Below are positions 58,616 through 64,000 of a stretch of 64,000 nucleotides of DNA, piece by piece; the stretch's first letter is position 1; each line of letters begins with the position of its first letter. Below the pieces are notes generated by a model. It made no database searches. It worked only from the letters and a program-made list of their open reading frames with translations, and was not told where the DNA came from. The stretch is taken from the NCBI RefSeq assembly GCF_001509835.1, contig NZ_JXTJ01000002.1:90451-154450 (forward strand), given 5' to 3'. This DNA comes from Allobosea sp. WAO (lineage in GTDB: Bacteria; Pseudomonadota; Alphaproteobacteria; Rhizobiales; Beijerinckiaceae). Made by a program: the position numbers and the translations under genes.

Positions 58616-59593
58616 TCACTTCAGCAGGCCGGCTTCCTTGTAGAACTTCTCGGCGCCCGGATGCAGCGGCACGCCCTGCAGGCCGGAGAGCGCGGTCGCC
58701 TTCTGGATCGCCTTGCCCTTGGCGTGGCCGGCGTCGAGCGCGGCGCGCGCCTTGTCGCTCCACAGCCCCTTGGTCACGGCATAGACCGTGTCGGCGGAGA
58801 CCTTCGACGAGGTCATCCAATGGGCGCCGACCGCGACCGTCTTGACCGCGCCGACATCCTTGTAGGTGCCGGCGGGAATCTCGTCGGCGGCGAAGAAGGG
58901 CGATTCCTTGGCGAGTTTCTCGGCCGGGGCGCCGGTGATCGGCAGGATGTCGATGCCCGAGCCGGTCGAAGCCAGCTCCGAGATCGCCGCCGCCGGATAA
59001 CCGCCGGTGAAGAAGAAGGCATCGACCGAGCCGTCCTTCATCTTCTCGGCCGCCTGGTTCGGCTTGAGATATTCGGCCGAGATGTCCTTTTCGGTGACGC
59101 CGAAGGCGGCGAGGATCGCCTTGGCGTTGAGCAGCGTGCCGGAGCCCGGCTCGTCGAGCGAGACCTTCTTGCCCTTGAGGTCGGCGACGCTCTTCACGTT
59201 CGAGGCCTTACGGACGACGAGGTGGACGCTCTCAGGGTAGAGATTGGCGATCGAGCGCAGCTCGGCAACCTTCGGCTTGCCCTCGTAGACGCCGGTGCCG
59301 GAAAAGGCCCAGAAGGCCACGTCGGCCTGGACGAAGCCGGATTCGGCCGCGCCGCCCACGATGGCGTTGACGTTGGCGACAGAGCCATTGCTGGCAACCG
59401 CGGTCGAGACCAACTGCGGCGGCGCCGAGATGGCGTTCGCGATCAGGCCGCCGATCGGATAATAGGTGCCGGCGGTGCCGCCCGTGCCGATGCGGAAGAA
59501 GGCGGGCGCCTGGGCGAGCGCAGCGCCGGCGAGCGCGAGAACGCCGAGGCCAAGGCCGATCCCGCCAAGGCGCTTCTTGAGCTTCGAATTCAT
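58616..59593 (-). CDS. TAXI-family TRAP transporter solute-binding protein (325 aa)
   Basis: ATG at 59593 with SD GGAGG. Signal peptide MNSKLKKRLGGIGLGLGVLALAGAALAQA, then the TAXI fold: FFRIGTGGTAGTYYPIGGLIANAIS, SGFVQADVAFWAFSGTGVYEG, LYPESVHLVVRKAS, DLKGKKVSLDEPGSGT and DGSVDAFFFTGGYPAAAISELAS. It binds an organic anion, often glutamate or a dicarboxylate, and delivers it to the fused permease encoded downstream, which begins 129 bases after this gene's end. Confidence 0.92.
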   Translation of the reverse strand: MNSKLKKRLGGIGLGLGVLALAGAALAQAPAFFRIGTGGTAGTYYPIGGLIANAISAPPQLVSTAVASNGSVANVNAIVGGAAESGFVQADVAFWAFSGTGVYEGKPKVAELRSIANLYPESVHLVVRKASNVKSVADLKGKKVSLDEPGSGTLLNAKAILAAFGVTEKDISAEYLKPNQAAEKMKDGSVDAFFFTGGYPAAAISELASTGSGIDILPITGAPAEKLAKESPFFAADEIPAGTYKDVGAVKTVAVGAHWMTSSKVSADTVYAVTKGLWSDKARAALDAGHAKGKAIQKATALSGLQGVPLHPGAEKFYKEAGLLK

Positions 59594-59816
59594 GGAAAAC
59601 CTCCGGTTGAAGCCGGAGAGTGTCGGAAGCTTTGCGAGCAGGATCAAGGGCCGGACAGGCAAGGCCTTTGCGTTTGCCGGCTTGTCCACGCAAGATTGTG
59701 TCTAAAATGCGGCATCGCTTCCGGAAGGGCCGCTGGCCCGCTGCTTGGCCTTCGGTTTCAGGCGGGTACGGCGGCAGGAAGTGCTGGCCGACGCAGCGAA
59801 GCTTCGCCCCGGCGCC

Positions 59817-60137
59817 TCACCGCCGCGTGACGATACCAATCAGCGGCTTCGGTTCGGCGCCGAGCCAAAGCAAGAGGAAGCCGAGCAGCAGCCCTGCGAG
59901 CGCGGTTGGCGCCAGCATGAGATGGAGCAGGATGGGATCCCAGAGCAGAGGGTGCAGGTTCCGCTCGACCGCCGGCTGCAATTGCCGGTAGCGCTCGCCG
60001 AACAGGGCCAGCGAGGTCTCGCCGAGCGATGTGAAGCGCAAGGCGGAATTGGCGATCGAGCGCGCCCCGTCGGTCAGAAGTACGACGAAGCCACCCGCGA
60101 CCAGAAGATAGCCGAGAATCCTGATCAGAAAACGCAA
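59817..60137 (-). CDS. Small two-helix membrane protein (106 aa)
   Basis: TTG start at 60137 with GGGGG 5 bases upstream; an earlier ATG (60251) opens a longer frame without an SD. Helix 1 RFLIRILGYLLVAGGFVVLL, then a polar section DGARSIANSALRFTSLGETSLALFGERYRQLQPAVERNLHP (amphipathic, possibly a helix pair), helix 2 LLHLMLAPTALAGLLLGFLLLWLG and a short basic tail. PetM-type and other small membrane proteins of alphaproteobacteria share this layout, function unknown. Opposite in direction to tRNA-Ser. Confidence 0.65.
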   Translation of the reverse strand: MRFLIRILGYLLVAGGFVVLLTDGARSIANSALRFTSLGETSLALFGERYRQLQPAVERNLHPLLWDPILLHLMLAPTALAGLLLGFLLLWLGAEPKPLIGIVTRR

Positions 60138-60342
60138 GCCGTCCCCCAAATCCTGCGCGACGTGGCGAAGCGCGCCTGCTGCGGCACCGCTGCAACCTCG
60201 CCCCGGCAGCGTTCCGCAGACCTGCCCGATGTGCGCCCACGCTGCCGCCATTGCAACGATAAACGAGATTTTGTCGCAACCCGCATAATCATCAGCCAGG
60301 GCACTTGAAAGAAGCGGGCCCGGAGGTCATAAGCAGCGCGCC

Positions 60343-60432
60343 GGACAGGTGGCCGAGTGGTTGAAGGCGCACGCCTGGAAAGTGTGTATACGGGAAACCG
60401 TATCGCGGGTTCGAATCCCGCCCTGTCCGCCA
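60343..60432 (+). tRNA. trnS: tRNA-Ser (anticodon GGA)
   Basis: Complete cloverleaf: acceptor GGACAGG (60343-60349) pairs with CCTGTCC (60422-60428), discriminator G60429, encoded CCA 60430-60432. D arm GCCGAGTGG...., anticodon stem CACGC/GTGTG around loop CTGGAAA with GGA at 60377-60379, long type II variable arm and T arm CGGGTTCGAATCCCG. tRNA genes of this type are standard integration sites for islands, which would begin at the 3' end on the plus side, where the next operon starts. Confidence 0.95.
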
Positions 60433-60648
60433 CTCAGAAAAGACGAGCGTCCTCAGCGACCTCCGCGGGGCGCTCCCCCATTTCCTCCCCCGCCCCGCTC
60501 CCCCAAGACGCCCCGCCCATGGGACTCGCCAGCCGCGGGCCCCGCCGGATCCCTTCTCCTCCCTCCCCCCGGGACAATTCGTCTTCCGGGAATCGCTTCG
60601 TCCTTGCTGCATCAAGCGCTCGATCCTTCGAACCTTGGGAGACCGGGC

Positions 60649-61368
60649 ATGAACGAAACGACACGGCGGGACGTCGAGGTTTTCCTCGTCAGCGGCTCGA
60701 ATACGCAGTGGTGCAGGACAACCACGAGCCTGCTGATGGCCTTCGGCTTGCGGCTCCTCCGCCTGGAGACGCTTCACATCCAGGTGACCGCGAGAGGCAA
60801 GCAGCCAATCCTTCACGGCGAGCCGGCCGCCCCCTTCGCCACGGCCTGGCTTGCGGCCAGCGAACGCGCCCCGAGCGTGGCGGCGATCCGGGATTGCATC
60901 GGCCAATTCGGACAAGCCGAGGCGGTGGTCGTCGATCTCCCGGTGTCCGCATTCGAGCGCGCATGGATCGCCGATCCCGGGTTTCGAGTCCTCTTGCCCA
61001 TGTCCACGCGTCCCACCGACGTTGAGCGAACCGCCTGCGATTTCCACGCCATCGCCTCTGCGTTCGTGCCATCCGGTGGCGTCATGCCCTGGATCATTCC
61101 GGTGGGCTGGCCATCGGCAATGCTCGGGTCGGACTACCGACCCATCCTCGATCGCGCCGTGACGGGTTCCGAGTTTCCCGCGCCGCCGAGCGATCGCGTG
61201 ATCCTGGCCGGCCGAATCCCCAGGTTCGATTTCAGCTCAGCGCCCCCGATCGTGGACGGTCGAATTTCGCTGGCGCCGCAAGACGCGACGGCGACGGAAA
61301 GCATCGCCTACGCGATGCTGAAGGCGACGGGGAGCTCGCTGCTGGAAGACCCAGACCATGCCTCCTAG
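60649..61368 (+). CDS. ParA/MinD-like protein without a normal P-loop (239 aa)
   Basis: The N-terminus reads DVEVFLVSGSNTQWCRTTTSLLMAFGLRLL, where a ParA-type P-loop (GGVGKTTT) would be; the Lys and Gly positions are replaced though the TTTS-helix is kept. VVVDLPVSAFERAWI is in Walker-B position (hhhDxP), PVGWPSAMLGSDY and DRVILAGRIPRFDF match later strands of the fold. So it looks like a deviant, probably ATP-independent member of the MinD/ParA superfamily; this is inference. First gene of an operon starting 216 bases after tRNA-Ser; 11-base overlap with the next gene. Confidence 0.6.
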   Translation: MNETTRRDVEVFLVSGSNTQWCRTTTSLLMAFGLRLLRLETLHIQVTARGKQPILHGEPAAPFATAWLAASERAPSVAAIRDCIGQFGQAEAVVVDLPVSAFERAWIADPGFRVLLPMSTRPTDVERTACDFHAIASAFVPSGGVMPWIIPVGWPSAMLGSDYRPILDRAVTGSEFPAPPSDRVILAGRIPRFDFSSAPPIVDGRISLAPQDATATESIAYAMLKATGSSLLEDPDHAS

Positions 61369-61657
61369 CAGGATCGCGGAGATGAAGCCGCGTCAAAGGG
61401 AGCGGTCGAACCCGCTGATTGTCGGCCGACGCTCGGCAATGGCGAAGCTCTCCGGCACTCCCCCCTCCGGGATTCGAGGAAGGTCGTTCTCGATGGCGCA
61501 CCGCCGTCGAATGCTGGCCCTGGATCCGGCTCATGCGGGTGCGCCGAGCGCCTGGCTCGCGTCGGGGGGCGGGTTCCACCCATTGGTCGTGAACGGGCGG
61601 GGCGTGCTCGGTCGCGCCGCAATTCGAATCCCGGGGATCGCGAGGCTCTCCCAATGA
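61358..61657 (+). CDS. Small basic hypothetical protein (99 aa)
   Basis: ATG at 61358 overlaps the stop of the ParA-like gene by 11 bases; its own stop overlaps the next start by 4 bases. The product is basic (MPPSRIAEMKPRQRERSNPL, AHRRRM) with Pro/Gly-rich stretches and no recognised domain. A short alternative frame cannot be excluded, but the double overlap is the typical mark of a coupled operon gene. Could be an adaptor between the two neighbours. Confidence 0.5.
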   Translation: MPPSRIAEMKPRQRERSNPLIVGRRSAMAKLSGTPPSGIRGRSFSMAHRRRMLALDPAHAGAPSAWLASGGGFHPLVVNGRGVLGRAAIRIPGIARLSQ

Positions 61658-63624
61658 ATCGGGACGTCAAGGCGATCCGGGATCGCGACCGGATCATCAG
61701 GAATGTCGGTCGCTTCCTCGCGTGCATCGCGATCATTCGGGGGTGTCGGCGACTCCCGCAGGTGCGAAGCGGCGGCCCCCTGGCATTGGTCCTGCTCTTG
61801 CCGGAAGGAGCCGATGTCGACGACTACCGACAGGCAGCGAAGTTCGTCGCCTCGAGATCCGACCAGCGGCGCTTTGCCTGGGAAGACGCGGCAACGAGGA
61901 TCGAGTGCGCCCGGGAACTTTGGTCCAAGGACAGGAAGGCATCGGGCCGCGACGGCATTCTGAAGGAGGATCGCTTCATCGTGCTGGCCGAGGCGGCGTC
62001 CGGCGTACCGGATCTCGTGCTCGCCGCTGCCGATGAGGTCGTCGCGCTCGAGAAGCCCGAGCCTCGCCACCTCGTTGCCGTGGGCAAGGTGTGCCTGAAG
62101 CAGCGGGTGACTGCGCAGCAGGCGGAGGAACTCGCGTCGATGCCATTGGGTCTTCTCGGTTCGATGCTCCGGCCCAGCCGGTCGGTTGCGCGATCCCTCG
62201 AGAGCATGCGGAAGGCGCTGGCGAACCAGGCGGCCCCGGTCGCAACACGTGAGATGCGTATCGACGACCTCCATGGCCTTGGCGAGGCGGGCGATTGGGC
62301 GCGGGACCTCGCCATTGACCTCAGGGACTGGCGTCAAGGCAGCATCGGCTGGGCCGATGTTGACAGGGGCATCCTCGTCAGCGGGCCGACCGGAACGGGG
62401 AAGACGACGTTCGTGAAGGCGTTGGCCCGGACCTGCGAAGTCCATCTCGTTCTGGGATCGCTGGCACGCTGGCAGGCGCGTGGGCATCTCGGCGATCTGC
62501 TCAAGGCGATGCGCAGCGCCTTCGACGAGGCGCAACGCAACGCCCCGTCGATCATCTTCATCGACGAGATCGACGCGGTGGGAGACCGCGAGCGGTTCGG
62601 CGGCCCTAATGCCCAATACCAGACCGAGGTGGTCGCGGGTCTGCTTGAGTGCATCGATGGCGCCGAGCGGCGGGAGGGCGTGATCGTCGTGGGCGCGTGC
62701 AACTTTCCGCAGCGGCTCGACGCGGCTCTCGTTCGCCCCGGACGCCTCGATCGCCATATCCGCATTCCGCTTCCTGACGGGGCCGCGCGGGATGGCATCC
62801 TGCGCTGGCATCTCGCCGGCGGCATCCAGGGCGGCGACCTGTCCGCGGTCATAAACCGGACCGAAGGCTGGAGTGGTGCCGCGCTGGAGCAACTCGTCCG
62901 CGACGCGCGCCGCTCCGCGCGACGGGCGCGGAGAACCATCTCCGCGGCAGACCTCGAGGCACACCTGCCGCCGACGATCGCGTTTCCCGACCAGATGCTG
63001 CGACGCGCAGCCGTTCACGAGGCTGGCCATGCCATCGCCGCCGTCGCGTTGGGGAAACCCCTTGAGTTCGCAGAGATTCGCGAGACCGCCGAACTGGACA
63101 TCGAGTATCATGCGTTGGGTGGTGTGCGGATCGGCCGAGCTCCCGTCTCAGAGGTAACGGCTCAAGCTCTCCAAGATGAGATTTGCCTTCTGCTGGCCGG
63201 CACGGCGGCGGAAGAGATCCTCCTCGGCAGTCGGTCTGCGGGGGGCGGAGGGTCTCGCGGCAGCGACCTTCATCTCGCAACCCTCGTGGCGTTGCGAATT
63301 GAAGCGTCCTATGGCCTCGGCGAAGGTTTGGCTTTCCTGGCGGCGGAAGGAGAAACGGAGCTGCTTCGATTGCTCCATGCGTCGCAAGCCGTTCGCGAGC
63401 GGGTGGAAGAGATCCTTGCCGAACAGATGGTCAGGGCGCGCTTGCTCATTCAGCACCACCGGATCGGGGCGGATCGGGTGGCGAAGGAACTTCTCGAAAG
63501 GAAGCGCGTCGGCTCTGCCCGCATTGCCGCCTTGCTCTCCAGCTCGGAGACCGTCGAGCCCGCTGCGGATGGCGCGTCAGCTTGCGGGGAAATGGTGCAG
63601 GCAACGTCGGGACATCAAGCATGA
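61654..63624 (+). CDS. Soluble FtsH-like AAA+ ATPase-M41 metalloprotease (656 aa)
   Basis: AAA+ domain: Walker A GPTGTGKT (244-251), Walker B IIFIDEID (300-307), Sensor and arginine finger LVRPGRLDR (360-367). M41 peptidase domain: HEAGH at 455-459 with the third Zn ligand likely Asp538 (GSDLHLATLVAL). FtsH itself has two N-terminal membrane helices and a periplasmic domain; here the first 230 residues are soluble and unlike FtsH (FLACIAIIRGCRRLPQVRSG, LEKPEPRHLVAVGKVCLKQRV), so substrates are probably chosen by this domain. An ATP-driven protease for a specific target. Confidence 0.85.
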   Translation: MNRDVKAIRDRDRIIRNVGRFLACIAIIRGCRRLPQVRSGGPLALVLLLPEGADVDDYRQAAKFVASRSDQRRFAWEDAATRIECARELWSKDRKASGRDGILKEDRFIVLAEAASGVPDLVLAAADEVVALEKPEPRHLVAVGKVCLKQRVTAQQAEELASMPLGLLGSMLRPSRSVARSLESMRKALANQAAPVATREMRIDDLHGLGEAGDWARDLAIDLRDWRQGSIGWADVDRGILVSGPTGTGKTTFVKALARTCEVHLVLGSLARWQARGHLGDLLKAMRSAFDEAQRNAPSIIFIDEIDAVGDRERFGGPNAQYQTEVVAGLLECIDGAERREGVIVVGACNFPQRLDAALVRPGRLDRHIRIPLPDGAARDGILRWHLAGGIQGGDLSAVINRTEGWSGAALEQLVRDARRSARRARRTISAADLEAHLPPTIAFPDQMLRRAAVHEAGHAIAAVALGKPLEFAEIRETAELDIEYHALGGVRIGRAPVSEVTAQALQDEICLLLAGTAAEEILLGSRSAGGGGSRGSDLHLATLVALRIEASYGLGEGLAFLAAEGETELLRLLHASQAVRERVEEILAEQMVRARLLIQHHRIGADRVAKELLERKRVGSARIAALLSSSETVEPAADGASACGEMVQATSGHQA

Positions 63625-64000
63625 ACAGCACGTTCAACAAACTCGCGCTGCCGCCGGGCGGTCGAACGGCCAAAGGCTGCGTTGCTCGAAGCGCTCGCCA
63701 AGCTCTTCTTGCCCTTGTCGAATGCGGAAACTGGCCCGAGCGGGCGCGCCGGGAGATCGAGTCGAGGGTCCCGGGGTATGCCGGGCAACATATGATCGCG
63801 ATCTCCATTGAGGGGGTGGCCGAAATGCTCGAGGTATTCGCCATGAGTCGTTTGCCGAAGCGGTGGTCACCGAAGGCTTCCAATCGCCGTCTTGACTCCA
63901 GACGAGCCAACGACAACCGGGCATTGAGCCAGCGCTCGGCAGCGGACATGCATGGAAGGGACGGACAACGTCAGTTGGTGGCCGATACCGTTGAAAAAGT
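63621..64000 (+). CDS. Fourth gene of the operon, incomplete at the window edge
   Basis: ATG at 63621 overlaps the protease stop by 4 bases (ATGA). The frame stays open to the end of the window (at least 126 codons). It begins MNSTFNKLALPPGGRTAKGC, contains QALLALVECGNWPERARREIE and AISIEGVAEMLEVFAMSR, then a basic polar part. No domain recognised. Coupled translation suggests it works with the AAA+/M41 protease. Confidence 0.6.
   Translation, partial: MNSTFNKLALPPGGRTAKGCVARSARQALLALVECGNWPERARREIESRVPGYAGQHMIAISIEGVAEMLEVFAMSRLPKRWSPKASNRRLDSRRANDNRALSQRSAADMHGRDGQRQLVADTVEK

Noticed and set aside
61531..61657. Toxin-antitoxin pair around the 99-residue gene
   Set aside because: No antitoxin-like DNA-binding domain and no toxin fold; gene overlap alone does not support it.
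61531..63111. Long minus-strand frame opposite the AAA+/M41 protease
   Set aside because: All catalytic motifs are on the plus strand; the minus product has no recognisable domain.

Overview
The window looks like chromosomal DNA (or a large secondary replicon) of a GC-rich alphaproteobacterium of the order Hyphomicrobiales; a Bosea- or Methylobacterium-like soil or plant-associated genus is my guess. The reasons are HWE-type histidine kinases, a LOV kinase, DUF6894-type small proteins, two bacterial Ku proteins, SD-led genes with frequent GTG/TTG starts, and many promoters of the alphaproteobacterial general-stress sigma factor EcfG (GGAAC, 16-17 bases, CGTT or a near match). I see no rRNA, CRISPR array, recognisable transposase or integrase.

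Region 1 (about 0-41 kb) is a stress and survival region. It holds YflT/GSP17M-like, PRC-barrel, PPC/DUF296, PNPOx-type and DJ-1/PfpI stress proteins, a lipocalin, an L,D-transpeptidase, a PHB-depolymerase-type esterase, a transglutaminase, a BrkB/YihY membrane protein, a soluble sugar dehydrogenase, DNA repair genes (two divergent ku genes and an exonuclease III-family gene) and sensors (GAF-HWE kinase, LOV-PAS-HWE kinase beside a single-domain response regulator, PAS-PAS hybrid kinase, Crp/Fnr regulator). In its middle (17.4-23.0 kb) is a compact terminal-oxidase operon with a triheme cytochrome c, a CoxB-cytochrome c fusion and a CoxI-CoxIII fusion. Many very small genes occur in paralogous pairs, and there are several decayed copies. 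I found 18 EcfG-like promoters placed just upstream of genes here and noticed none to the right of 41 kb, so the region probably works largely as one regulon that the LOV kinase and its neighbouring response regulator could help control.

Region 2 (41-52 kb) is a catabolic operon behind a divergent IclR regulator: FAD-linked D-hydroxyacid dehydrogenase, NAD-dependent 2-hydroxyacid dehydrogenase, HpcH/HpaI aldolase, an ABC importer of the polyamine/Fe type with a fused double permease, two RraA-like lyases and an FMN-dependent alpha-hydroxyacid oxidase. It probably imports and degrades a hydroxy- or oxo-acid; the substrate cannot be read from sequence.

Region 3 (52-56 kb) is a likely anti-phage module: a CD-NTase (OAS-like nucleotide cyclase), a two-helix SLATT membrane protein and an unrecognised 431-residue protein in one overlapping operon. 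It lies against a comM (YifB) gene that is cut off exactly in its Walker A motif, suggesting an insertion or rearrangement boundary.

Region 4 (56-60 kb) is a TAXI-type TRAP transporter, a small membrane protein and tRNA-Ser(GGA). Directly 3' of the tRNA (60.6-64 kb, running off the window) starts a tightly overlapping operon with a ParA-like protein lacking a normal P-loop, a 99-residue protein, a soluble FtsH-like AAA+/M41 metalloprotease and a fourth unknown gene. The two best candidates for little-described systems are the CD-NTase module and the tRNA-linked AAA+/M41 operon.
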